Shown: positions 1 through 6,562 of the stretch, in pieces
Position numbering within the stretch: position 1 is the first letter of the stretch
How the letters are laid out: each line of letters starts with the position of its first letter
Source: Pseudomonadota bacterium
GTDB lineage: Bacteria; Pseudomonadota; Gammaproteobacteria; Xanthomonadales; Xanthomonadaceae
Length of the DNA stretch: 7,881 nt
Reading direction: 5' to 3'
Assembly (NCBI GenBank): GCA_023394655.1
Contig: JAEXAG010000071.1
Coordinates: forward strand, 1-7,881
Made by a program: the position numbers and the translations under genes
Notes under the pieces: generated by a model
Seen by the model: the letters and a program-made list of their open reading frames with translations, nothing else
Told to the model about the DNA's origin: nothing
The model's database searches: none

Positions 1-715
1 CGGACACCGGATTCGCCGCGGCCACGGCCGCCTCGCCGATCGTTTCGCCGGGCAGCAGCGCGCGCACTTCGACATTGGCGGTGCCGGCTTCGCGATAACC
101 CAGCTTGACCGCCGCCGCGTAGCTGAGATCGATCAGGCGATCCGAATGGAACGGCCCGCGATCGTTCACCCGCACCACCACCGAGCGGCCGTTGTCCAGG
201 TTGGTCACGCGCGCGAAGCTCGGCAGCGGCAGGCTGCGATGCGCGGCGGTGAAGGCGTACATGTCGTACACCTCCTGGTTGGAAGTGCGGCGGCCGTGGA
301 ACTTGTTGCCGTAATACGAAGCGCGGCCACGCTCGACGTAGCCGGAGTGGTCGTCGAGCACGGTGTAGGCGCGGCCGAGCACGGTATAGGGCGAGCGGTT
401 GCCGTAGCGCGAGCGCGGCAGGTGCACCACCTCGGGCTCGGGGATCGCATCCACGTTCGGGATGTAATCGGGCACGGTGTCGCGAACGCCGGGGGCATAC
501 AGGCCGCCGGCCACGTAATCGCCGCGCTTGGCGATGTCTTCCTGCGCGGGCGCGTAAGGCGAGACGCGCGATGCAGGCGCGGCCGGGGCGCCGGCGGCGG
601 TTTTCGGCGCGTCGGATGCGGGCGCGGGCGGCGCGGCGGCCTTCTTCGGCGTGCCGGCGCAGGCGGACAGCAGCAGCGCCGCCATCGCCAGCACGGCGGG
701 CCGCGCGCCGATCAT
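1..715 (-). CDS. rlpA: RlpA family septal/endolytic lytic transglycosylase lipoprotein, 3' end cut off
   Basis: RlpA is an outer-membrane lipoprotein; the characterised Pseudomonas aeruginosa enzyme cleaves glycan strands that have lost their stem peptides. About 238 residues are visible. The N-terminus is a lipoprotein signal ending in the lipobox LSAC with the modified cysteine at residue 19, followed by an Ala/Pro-rich linker. The double-psi beta-barrel domain runs from about residue 132 to 225, with the hallmarks ASYYG, FHGRRT, EVYD, TAAH and NDRGPF. The acidic and histidine residues E148, D151, H159 and D185 have the spacing of the active-site set known in the family. The usual NGE motif reads NQE here, keeping the glutamate. 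A C-terminal SPOR domain, common in the family, would lie beyond the window edge and cannot be judged. The ATG overlaps the mltB stop as ATGA, so translation is probably coupled. The lipobox directly after this ATG supports the start. Confidence 0.9.
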   Translation of the reverse strand, partial: MIGARPAVLAMAALLLSACAGTPKKAAAPPAPASDAPKTAAGAPAAPASRVSPYAPAQEDIAKRGDYVAGGLYAPGVRDTVPDYIPNVDAIPEPEVVHLPRSRYGNRSPYTVLGRAYTVLDDHSGYVERGRASYYGNKFHGRRTSNQEVYDMYAFTAAHRSLPLPSFARVTNLDNGRSVVVRVNDRGPFHSDRLIDLSYAAAVKLGYREAGTANVEVRALLPGETIGEAAVAAANPVS

Positions 716-1821
716 CGGGCGTCCAGCCCGGCGCGGATCGCCTGCGCCAGCTGGTGCACCGCCAGCGAATACATCGGCGAACGGTTGTAGCGGGTGATGA
801 CGTAGAAGTTGCCGTAGCCCAGCCAGTATTCGCGGCCGGCGGCACCTTCGAAATTGATCACGGTGGCACCGTCGCGGCGCGCTTCGCCACGCAGCGGGCG
901 ATAGCCCCTGGCCTCGATGTCGGCCAGCGAATGCACCGGCTCCACGTTCTCGGGCGTCCACTCCGGCAGGTTCGGGTCCTTCTCCGCGCGCGCCACCACC
1001 GGCTGGCCGCGCTGCCAGCCATGCACGACGAAGTAGTTGGCGATGGAGGCGAACACGTCGGGCCTGTGGGTCAAGAGATCGCGGCGGCCGTCGCCATCGC
1101 CGTCCTTCGCCCACAGCCGGTAGCTGGAGGGCATGAACTGGCCCATGCCCATCGCGCCGGCATAGCTGCCCTTGAGCTGGGTGATGTCCAGCTGAGGCTC
1201 GGCCTTCTTCAGCGCGAACAGTTGCGCCAGCTCGCCGGCGAAGAACGGCGCGCGGCGCGGGTAATCGAAGGCCAGCGTGTAGAGTGCATCGAGCACGCGA
1301 TAGCTGCCCATGTTGCGCCCGTACTGGGTCTCGACGCCGATGATGGCCACGATGTACTCGGCCGGCACGCCGGTTTCGGCGGCGATGCGCTCGAGTGCGG
1401 CGCGGTTCTCGCGATAGAACGCCACGCCGCCGTTGATGCGGGCATCGTTGAGGAAGATCGGCCGGTAATCCTTCCACGGCCGGACCGCTTCGGCCGGCCG
1501 GGAAATGATCTCGACGATGCGCGGCTGGGCGCGGGCCTCGGCCAGCACCGCGCGGATCGCCGCCGGCTCGATGCCGTAGGTGCGCGCGGTGTAATCGACG
1601 AAATTGGCCTCGCGGGTGGCGCGAGGCAACGCGGGATCGACCACTTCCGGCGGCGCCACCGGGCGTTCCGGCGGCTGCTGCGGCAAGGCGATGCCGGCGG
1701 GCCGGGTGACCGGGGCCGGCGCGGCGGGCGTGACATCGCCGGCGGCGGGCGGCGGAGGCGTGCTGGTCGCGCAGGCGGCCAGGACGAGCGGCAGGGTCAG
1801 GGCAAGGGCGCGTCGGATCAT
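712..1821 (-). CDS. mltB: Membrane-bound lytic murein transglycosylase B
   Basis: MltB is a GH103-family lytic transglycosylase anchored in the outer membrane. It cleaves the MurNAc-GlcNAc bond and leaves 1,6-anhydroMurNAc ends. The chosen ATG gives 369 residues with a compact lipoprotein signal (MIRR, hydrophobic core, lipobox LAAC, lipidated Cys17), then a Pro/Ala-rich tether to about residue 65. The catalytic glutamate is E164 in VETQYG. The family block GAMGMGQFMPSSY covers 222-234 and is followed by a DGDGDG calcium-loop-like motif at 240-245. Length matches the family. An in-frame GTG at 1872 would add 17 residues before the signal peptide, which is unlikely for a lipoprotein, so 1821 is preferred although no Shine-Dalgarno sequence is evident. 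It follows rodA after a 75-nt gap and overlaps rlpA by ATGA, which suggests supply of glycan cleavage alongside Rod-complex synthesis. Confidence 0.93.
   Translation of the reverse strand: MIRRALALTLPLVLAACATSTPPPPAAGDVTPAAPAPVTRPAGIALPQQPPERPVAPPEVVDPALPRATREANFVDYTARTYGIEPAAIRAVLAEARAQPRIVEIISRPAEAVRPWKDYRPIFLNDARINGGVAFYRENRAALERIAAETGVPAEYIVAIIGVETQYGRNMGSYRVLDALYTLAFDYPRRAPFFAGELAQLFALKKAEPQLDITQLKGSYAGAMGMGQFMPSSYRLWAKDGDGDGRRDLLTHRPDVFASIANYFVVHGWQRGQPVVARAEKDPNLPEWTPENVEPVHSLADIEARGYRPLRGEARRDGATVINFEGAAGREYWLGYGNFYVITRYNRSPMYSLAVHQLAQAIRAGLDAR
716..730 (-). promoter_or_regulatory. Small hairpin abutting the rlpA start codon
   Basis: In the minus-strand transcript a perfect 5-bp stem (CGGGC/GCCCG) with loop TGGAC ends at the base just before the rlpA ATG. 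It lies in the last codons of mltB. The only Shine-Dalgarno-like bases, GGA, sit in the loop. Such short GC stems are frequent in GC-rich DNA, so a role in mltB-rlpA coupling is only an inference. Confidence 0.3.
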
Positions 1822-1896
1822 CGCGGCGAGGTTAGCACGCAGGGAAAAAAGCGACGAGACCGCGTGCGCCACCCTGTGCGCGGATTCACAGCCCGC
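1822..1896 (-). other. rodA-mltB intergenic gap with a T6 tract
   Basis: This 75-nt spacer holds a T6 run on the transcript strand (1850-1845) and a weak -10-like TAACCT (1834-1829) just before the mltB ATG. No stable stem precedes the T6 run, so it does not qualify as an intrinsic terminator, and no convincing -35 element is present. Transcription most likely continues from rodA into mltB. Confidence 0.4.
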
Positions 1897-3030
1897 TCAG
1901 GCGCGCGTGGCGCGGCGGCCGTGCGCACCGGCCGACATCACCAGCCCCATTCCGGCCAGCAGGGCGACCGCGGAGGTGCCGCCGAAGGAAATCAGCGGCA
2001 TCGGCACGCCGACCACCGGCAGCAGGCCGGAGATCATGCCGCCGTTCACCAGCACGTAGACGAAAAGCGAGAGGCCGAGGGTGCCGGCGACGATACGCGA
2101 CCAGCCCTCGCGCGCCTCGGCGGCGATCCACAGGCAGCGGCCGATCACGAACAAGTACAGGCCAAGCACCACTATCACCCCGACCCAGCCGAACTCCTCG
2201 CTCAGCACCGAGAAGGCGAAATCGGTGGTGTATTCGGGCAGGTAGTTCAGCTGCGACTGCGAGCTGTGGCCCCAGCCCTTGCCGACCCAGCCGCCGGAGC
2301 CGATCGCGATTTTCGACTGGATGATGTTCCAGCCATCGCCGAGCGGGTCGTTGGCCGGGTCGCGGAAGGTCAGGATGCGGCCCTGCTGGTAGGGACGCAG
2401 CATCGTGAACCATTCGATCGGCGCGAACATGGCCAGGCCGTAGCCGATCGCGCCCAGCCCGCCGGCAAGCGCGAACCAGCCCCAGGCCAGCCCGGCGAGG
2501 TAGAGCGCGAACACGCCGCTGGAGGCGACGAGCACCGCGGTGCCGAGATCCGGCTGCAGCATGATCAGGCCGAACGGCAGGACGACGATCGCGCCGGCCA
2601 GCAGGGTGTTGCCGATCCGCGGCGGCAGCACGGAACGGTCCAGGTACCAGGCCAGCATCATCGGCAGGCACAGCTTGAACAGCTCGGAAGGCTGGAAGTA
2701 GAACACGCCAAGGTTGATCCAGTGGTTGCCGTGGCGACCGGTGCCGACCACCAGCACGGTGGCCAGCGGCACCAGCGAGGCGGCGTAGAGCCAGGGCGAG
2801 ACATCGCGCAGGGTCTGCGGGCGGACACGCGAGATCGCCCACATCGCGCCGATGCCCACGACGAAGCGCGCGCCCTGCGAGATCACCAGCCGGGTGCTGT
2901 CGCCGCCGACGCTCGACAGCACCGCGAGGCTGGCCGCCATCAGCCCGCCGAGCGCCGCCAGCAAGGGCAGGTCCACGGTGCGGAGCACGCGCTGGAGGAA
3001 CACGACCATCAGGCGCAGCAGCGGGTTCAC
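1897..3030 (-). CDS. rodA: Rod shape-determining protein RodA, SEDS peptidoglycan glycosyltransferase
   Basis: RodA polymerises lipid II into glycan strands in the inner membrane and works with PBP2 in sidewall elongation. The protein has 377 residues, close to the E. coli length of 370, and many hydrophobic segments consistent with ten membrane spans. Conserved SEDS signatures are QPSEL at 113-117, QPDLGTA at 159-165, the long periplasmic loop with LPEYTTDF at 264-271 (its D270 corresponds to the essential aspartate of SEDS polymerases), EEFGWVG at 278-284, and ISFGGTS near the C-terminus. The start is GTG at 3030, overlapping the mrdA stop as GTGA. An AGGGGGG tract nine bases upstream is a good ribosome-binding site. 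An ATG seven codons downstream (3009) is the alternative. The reading frame remains open upstream of the GTG across the end of mrdA, which makes naive ORF calls far too long. Confidence 0.96.
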   Translation of the reverse strand: MNPLLRLMVVFLQRVLRTVDLPLLAALGGLMAASLAVLSSVGGDSTRLVISQGARFVVGIGAMWAISRVRPQTLRDVSPWLYAASLVPLATVLVVGTGRHGNHWINLGVFYFQPSELFKLCLPMMLAWYLDRSVLPPRIGNTLLAGAIVVLPFGLIMLQPDLGTAVLVASSGVFALYLAGLAWGWFALAGGLGAIGYGLAMFAPIEWFTMLRPYQQGRILTFRDPANDPLGDGWNIIQSKIAIGSGGWVGKGWGHSSQSQLNYLPEYTTDFAFSVLSEEFGWVGVIVVLGLYLFVIGRCLWIAAEAREGWSRIVAGTLGLSLFVYVLVNGGMISGLLPVVGVPMPLISFGGTSAVALLAGMGLVMSAGAHGRRATRA

Positions 3031-4988
3031 GGCGTCGCGCCCCCCTGTTCCGGCGAGACGGCAGGGTCCGGCTCGGCGGCAGGCGCACGCAGCCCGGGCG
3101 CGGCTTCGTTGCCGACCGGCTCCGGCAACACGCCCTCGGGCAACCGGCCTTTCACCCAGGCATCGAGGATGCGGCGGGCGATCGGTGCCGCGGTCGAGCT
3201 GCCGTAACCCCCCCCCTCCACCGCCACCGCCACCGCGATGGTCGGTGCCTCGGCCGGTGCGAAGCCGATGAACAGCGCGCGGTGGCGCAGATGCATCGGC
3301 AGGCTGCGCGGGTTGACCGCCGCCGTGCCGCGACGGCTCACCACCTGGGCGGTGCCGGTCTTGCTGGCGATCCGGTAATCCAGCCCGGCGCGGATGTTGG
3401 TGGCGGTCCCCGGCCCGTGCACGGTCAGGATCATGCCCTCGCGGATCGCCTCGAGGTTGGCGGGATGTTCGCTGATGCGGATCGGCGCGGTCTCCTCGGC
3501 GGGCAGCCACGGCGCGGCGAAACCGCGCCGGGTTTCCTTGACCAGATGCGGCCTGCGCAACCAGCCGCCGTTGCCGAGCGCCGCCGTCGCCTGCACCAGC
3601 TGCAGCGGCGTGACCTTCCAGAACCCCTGGCCGATGCTGGTGATGACCGTATCGCCCGGATACCAGCGGCCCTGCTTGGGCGCGTGCTTCGCCTTCCATT
3701 CCGGCGAGGGCAGGATGCCGCCGATCTCGCCGGAGAGATCCACGCCGGTCGGCTTGCCGAAGCCGTAGAGCGACATGTAGTGGTCGATGCGCTCGATCCC
3801 CATGTCCATCGCCAGCCGGTAGTAATAGGTGTTCACCGAGGCATAGATGGATTTGTACACATCGGTCCAGCCATGCCCGCCGCGGCTGGCATCGCCGTAG
3901 CCGCGGCGCTGGCCCGGCAGGTAGAACATGCCGGTGGAAAGCGTGCGGTCTTCGGGCCGGCGAACGCCGCTGTCCAGCCCGGCGAGCGCCATCATCGGCT
4001 TGATGGTGGAGCCGGGCGCCACGCCGCCGAGCACCGCGCGGTTGAACTGGGGCCGCGAGGGATTCTCGTTGAGCGCCTTGTAATCGGCATGGGAGATGCC
4101 GTTGACGAACAGATTGGGGTCGTAGGCCGGCAGGCTGACCATCGCCAGGATCTCGCCGTTGCGCGGATCCACCGCCACCGCCGTGCCCTCCAGCTCGCCG
4201 AAGGCGGCGACCATCGCACGTTGCAGGTCCACGTCGATGGACAGTCGCAGGTCGGTGCCCGGCGTGGCCGGCACGGTACCGAGCGTGCGCATCGGCCGGC
4301 CATCGGAACTGGTCTCGATGCGCTCGTGGCCGACCGCTCCGCGCAGGCGGTCCTCGTAGTAGCGCTCCAGCCCGGTCTTGCCGATGTGGCTGAAGGCCGC
4401 CGCACTGTCCGTCAGGCGTTCGCGGTCCTGCGCATCCACGCGCCCGACGTAGCCGACGATGTGCGCGAACAGGTCGCCATAGGGATAGACGCGGCCGAAG
4501 TACGGCACCAGGTCGACGCCGGGAAAGCGCCAGCGATCCACCGCGAAGCGGGCGATTTCCTCGTCGCTCAGGCGCAGCTTGAGGGTGATCGGGCGATGCC
4601 GACGCGCGGTCTTGCGCGCTTCGGCGAAGGCCTCCGCTTGTTCCGGCGTAAGGTCGATGATGCCGCGGATCGCCCCGAGCATGGCATCGAGGTCGCCCGC
4701 CTCGCCCGGGGTCACGTCCAGGCGGAAGGCCGGCTCGTTGTCGGCGAGGATGCGGCCCTTGCGGTCATAGATGATGCCGCGCCCGGGCACGATCGGCCGC
4801 GGCTTGATCCGGTTGGCCTCCGATTGCGCGGCCCAATCCTCGTGCTGGACCACCTGCAGGCGGAAGTACCACCCGGCCATCCCGGCCAGCACCAGCGCCA
4901 CCAGGGCGAACCCGACCACTGCGCGACGCCGGAACTGCTCGACTTCCAGGGCGCGGTTCTTGATCGGACGGCGGCGGCCCCCGAGCAT
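3027..4988 (-). CDS. mrdA: Penicillin-binding protein 2, class B elongation transpeptidase
   Basis: PBP2 crosslinks glycan strands made by its partner RodA during elongation and is the target of mecillinam in enterobacteria. The protein has 653 residues with a short basic cytoplasmic N-terminus, one membrane anchor at about 22-44, and the dimerisation (pedestal) domain beginning with the PGRG motif at 68-71. The transpeptidase domain carries all three penicillin-binding motifs: STIK with nucleophile S327 and K330, SVN at 384-386, and KTGT at 543-546. A Pro/Ala/Glu-rich tail of about 27 residues ends the protein. The ATG lies 3 nt after the mreD stop (TGA GCG ATG), in the same frame. The stop overlaps rodA as GTGA. 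Residues 591-594 are encoded by a run of nine G, next to three copies of GTGGCG, an unusual simple-sequence patch for an expected essential gene. Confidence 0.97.
   Translation of the reverse strand: MLGGRRRPIKNRALEVEQFRRRAVVGFALVALVLAGMAGWYFRLQVVQHEDWAAQSEANRIKPRPIVPGRGIIYDRKGRILADNEPAFRLDVTPGEAGDLDAMLGAIRGIIDLTPEQAEAFAEARKTARRHRPITLKLRLSDEEIARFAVDRWRFPGVDLVPYFGRVYPYGDLFAHIVGYVGRVDAQDRERLTDSAAAFSHIGKTGLERYYEDRLRGAVGHERIETSSDGRPMRTLGTVPATPGTDLRLSIDVDLQRAMVAAFGELEGTAVAVDPRNGEILAMVSLPAYDPNLFVNGISHADYKALNENPSRPQFNRAVLGGVAPGSTIKPMMALAGLDSGVRRPEDRTLSTGMFYLPGQRRGYGDASRGGHGWTDVYKSIYASVNTYYYRLAMDMGIERIDHYMSLYGFGKPTGVDLSGEIGGILPSPEWKAKHAPKQGRWYPGDTVITSIGQGFWKVTPLQLVQATAALGNGGWLRRPHLVKETRRGFAAPWLPAEETAPIRISEHPANLEAIREGMILTVHGPGTATNIRAGLDYRIASKTGTAQVVSRRGTAAVNPRSLPMHLRHRALFIGFAPAEAPTIAVAVAVEGGGYGSSTAAPIARRILDAWVKGRLPEGVLPEPVGNEAAPGLRAPAAEPDPAVSPEQGGATP
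3208..3235 (-). repeat. Simple-sequence patch in mrdA: G9 run plus hexamer repeat
   Basis: On the plus strand this is C9 (3208-3216), a single T (3217), then three copies of CCACCG (3218-3235). On the coding strand it encodes the beta-strand AVAVAV followed by EGGG. Homopolymers of this length are prone to replication, transcription or sequencing slippage. Losing one G would hit a TGA (3154-3152) after 18 further codons; gaining one G would shift translation into the rodA frame. Confidence 0.8.
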
Positions 4989-4991
4989 CGC

Positions 4992-5477
4992 TCAGCCCCG
5001 TCCGCGACGGTGCCGGAGCGTATCCAGCATCAGGAACAGCGGCCCCCAGAGCAGCGCCCCGGCCAGCGGCGAGAGCCAGTGCATGGCGGACAGTTGCGGT
5101 GTGCCGGTCATCGCGTGGACCACCACCGAGATCAGCCGGTCGTTGAGCAGCAGGCCGCCCATCACCAGCGCCTGCTGCCACACAGGGAAGAAGCGCAGCC
5201 GGCTGCGGAAGCGGTCGACGATGAAGGCCAGCATCACCATCCGCAATGCCTGCTCGCCCAGCAGCGAGCCATGCGCCAGATCGGCCAGCAGGCCGCCGGC
5301 GAAGGCGAAGCCCAGCCCGGCATGTTCGGGGGATTCGAGCACCCAATACGCCACCACCAGTGCCAGCCAGTACGGACGCAACGCGGACAGGACCTCGGGC
5401 AGCGGCACCAGCGCCAGCACGATGGCCGAAAGCACGGTCACCCCCATCAGCGGCAGCGGGGAGCGATTGCGGCTCAT
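4992..5477 (-). CDS. mreD: Rod shape-determining protein MreD
   Basis: MreD is a small polytopic inner-membrane protein of the Rod complex that associates with MreC and helps link MreB to RodA and PBP2. The 161 residues match the usual size (162 in E. coli). Hydrophobic stretches at about 10-30, 35-48, 55-70, 78-90, 100-122 and 135-152 fit five or six spans. The charged ends (MSRNRS and HRRGRG) look cytoplasmic. Sequence is poorly conserved in this family, so size, topology and position between mreC and mrdA carry most of the identification. The ATG overlaps the mreC stop as ATGA. The same frame is open far upstream through mreC, which could mislead gene callers into a 524-residue fusion. A GGAAGG element upstream can serve as ribosome-binding site, but it falls partly inside a hairpin. 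Confidence 0.93.
   Translation of the reverse strand: MSRNRSPLPLMGVTVLSAIVLALVPLPEVLSALRPYWLALVVAYWVLESPEHAGLGFAFAGGLLADLAHGSLLGEQALRMVMLAFIVDRFRSRLRFFPVWQQALVMGGLLLNDRLISVVVHAMTGTPQLSAMHWLSPLAGALLWGPLFLMLDTLRHRRGRG
4998..5010 (-). other. Short inverted repeat at the end of mreD, upstream of mrdA
   Basis: CCGTC and GACGG flank a 3-nt loop, 9 nt before the mrdA ATG, inside the last codons of mreD. The 3' arm borders the weak GGGG ribosome-binding candidate. A five-pair stem is short and may be chance. Confidence 0.2.
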
Positions 5478-6469
5478 GGCCTGCCTTCCGCTGCCGGCAG
5501 GCCGGGGCGCGATGCGGGGGCGGGCTCGACATTGCCGGAATCCGCCGGCGGCACCGGACCGGGGGCGCCCTCTCCTTCGCCGGCGGGCAAGGCGCCCGCG
5601 GATGAGGCCCGGGTGTCTGCCGGGGTTTCGGCACCGCCACGCACATGGCGCAACAGCAGCACTTCGCGGCCCCGGTCGAGCGCGGCGGCCGGCGTCAGCT
5701 CGCCGGTCAGGAAGGCGCGGCTGTCGTCCGGGCGCAGCCTGGCGATGGTGCCGACCGGGAAGCCCGGCGGGAAACGCCCGCCGATGCCCGAGGTCTGCAC
5801 CGCATCGCCCTCGCGGATGTCCGCACTGCGCGGGATGTGCCCGAGCGCGATGCCGTCGCCCTGCCCGTAGGCCACCAGCCGCACGCCGCTGCGCACCACT
5901 TCCACCGGCACCGCATGGGCCGGATCGGTCAGCAGCAGCACCGTGGCGGTGCCGGGCTGGACCGCGATCACCTGGCCGAGCAGGCCGCCGGCATCGATCA
6001 CCGGCTGCCCGGCGCGCACGCCCTGGCGGCTGCCGGCATCGAGCACCAACCGCTGCCGGGTCGGATCGAGATCGATGTCGAGGATCGGTGCCAGCTGCAC
6101 GTCGATGTCGCCGCGCTGGACCATGCCCAGCATCTCCCGCAGGCGGACGTTTTCGGCCGCCGCCGCCTCCAGCCGCGCCACCCGCGCGCCGGAAATCAGC
6201 AGTGCATTGCGCAGCACCTCGTTGTCGCGCGAGAGCCGGGCCCGGGTCACCGCATCGTCGCGCATGGTCTGGCCGAAGCGCACCGGCATGCCGGCCAGCT
6301 GCCAGAGCGGTTGCACCAGCAGCGTGGCCTGCTGGCGGACCTGCGCCAGCCAGCCGCCTCGGTGGTCGGCGAAGACCAGCCCCACCGACAGCGCCAGCCA
6401 GCCGAGCAGGCGCAAGCTGCCCGCGATGTCCTGCGGACGGGCGGCGGGTGGACCTGCGTAGGAAGACAC
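5474..6469 (-). CDS. mreC: Rod shape-determining protein MreC
   Basis: MreC is a bitopic inner-membrane protein that binds and activates PBP2 in the periplasm and is essential for rod shape. The 331 residues comprise a short cytoplasmic N-terminus, a membrane span at about 18-35, a periplasmic coiled coil at about 70-118 (heptads around LSRDNEVLRNAL), and the paired beta-barrel region at about 120-278. Typical features there are DAGSRQGV, GQVI, LLLTDP and a GFPVG segment. A low-complexity tail rich in Ala, Pro, Gly and Glu covers about 279-331. It is longer than in E. coli-type MreC and of unknown role. The start is a GTG at 6469, 93 nt after mreB, without a clear Shine-Dalgarno sequence. It is preferred because it places the membrane span correctly and the next in-frame ATG (residue 61) would delete it. 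The stop overlaps the mreD ATG. Confidence 0.94.
   Translation of the reverse strand: MSSYAGPPAARPQDIAGSLRLLGWLALSVGLVFADHRGGWLAQVRQQATLLVQPLWQLAGMPVRFGQTMRDDAVTRARLSRDNEVLRNALLISGARVARLEAAAAENVRLREMLGMVQRGDIDVQLAPILDIDLDPTRQRLVLDAGSRQGVRAGQPVIDAGGLLGQVIAVQPGTATVLLLTDPAHAVPVEVVRSGVRLVAYGQGDGIALGHIPRSADIREGDAVQTSGIGGRFPPGFPVGTIARLRPDDSRAFLTGELTPAAALDRGREVLLLRHVRGGAETPADTRASSAGALPAGEGEGAPGPVPPADSGNVEPAPASRPGLPAAEGRP
5478..5503 (-). promoter_or_regulatory. Perfect 8-bp hairpin directly before the mreD start codon
   Basis: In the transcript, arms GGCCTGCC and GGCAGGCC enclose a 10-nt loop that includes GCGGAA, and the 3' arm ends on the base before the mreD ATG. The Shine-Dalgarno-like GGAAGG spans loop and stem. 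The structure lies within the 3' end of mreC, so ribosomes finishing mreC would unfold it. That would fit translational coupling of mreC and mreD; the function is inference. Confidence 0.45.
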
Positions 6470-6535
6470 GATGGCGTCGGATTCGGCAGCGGGGAATGGA
6501 AGGTGATCCGCGGTGGCCGCGCGGTCCGCGACATG

Positions 6536-6556
6536 CGGCCCGCGCGTGGCGGGCCG
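6536..6556 (-). promoter_or_regulatory. Strong hairpin just after mreB
   Basis: A perfect 8-bp GC-only stem (CGGCCCGC/GCGGGCCG) with a 5-nt loop begins 6 nt after the mreB stop. No U-run follows, so it is not a canonical intrinsic terminator. The position suggests a 3'-end stabiliser, RNase processing site or partial attenuator that lets MreB accumulate above MreC and MreD. Only the structure is seen; the role is inferred. Confidence 0.5.
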
Positions 6557-6562
6557 TCGGGA

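Noticed and set aside
1845..1850. T6 run after rodA as an intrinsic terminator
   Set aside because: No stem of more than three pairs precedes it, and genes on both sides are co-directional and functionally linked.
1829..1857. Promoter for a leaderless mltB transcript
   Set aside because: TAACCT and the hexamer 17 nt upstream each match only about half of the sigma-70 consensus, too weak to call.
1822..1872. GTG at 1872 as the mltB start
   Set aside because: It would put 17 extra residues before a well-formed short lipoprotein signal peptide.
571..3207. 878-codon plus-strand open frame
   Set aside because: It runs antisense to mltB, rodA and the end of mrdA, has Arg/Ala/Gly/His-rich composition and no recognisable domain. 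It is a GC-driven shadow of the minus-strand genes.
1897..3699. 600-codon minus-strand frame as an extended RodA
   Set aside because: Residues before the GTG at 3030 are the out-of-frame reading of mrdA. RodA similarity and a good ribosome-binding site both begin at the GTG.
3282..5870. 862-codon plus-strand open frame
   Set aside because: It is antisense to mrdA, mreD and part of mreC, with no domain signature and composition typical of a shadow frame.
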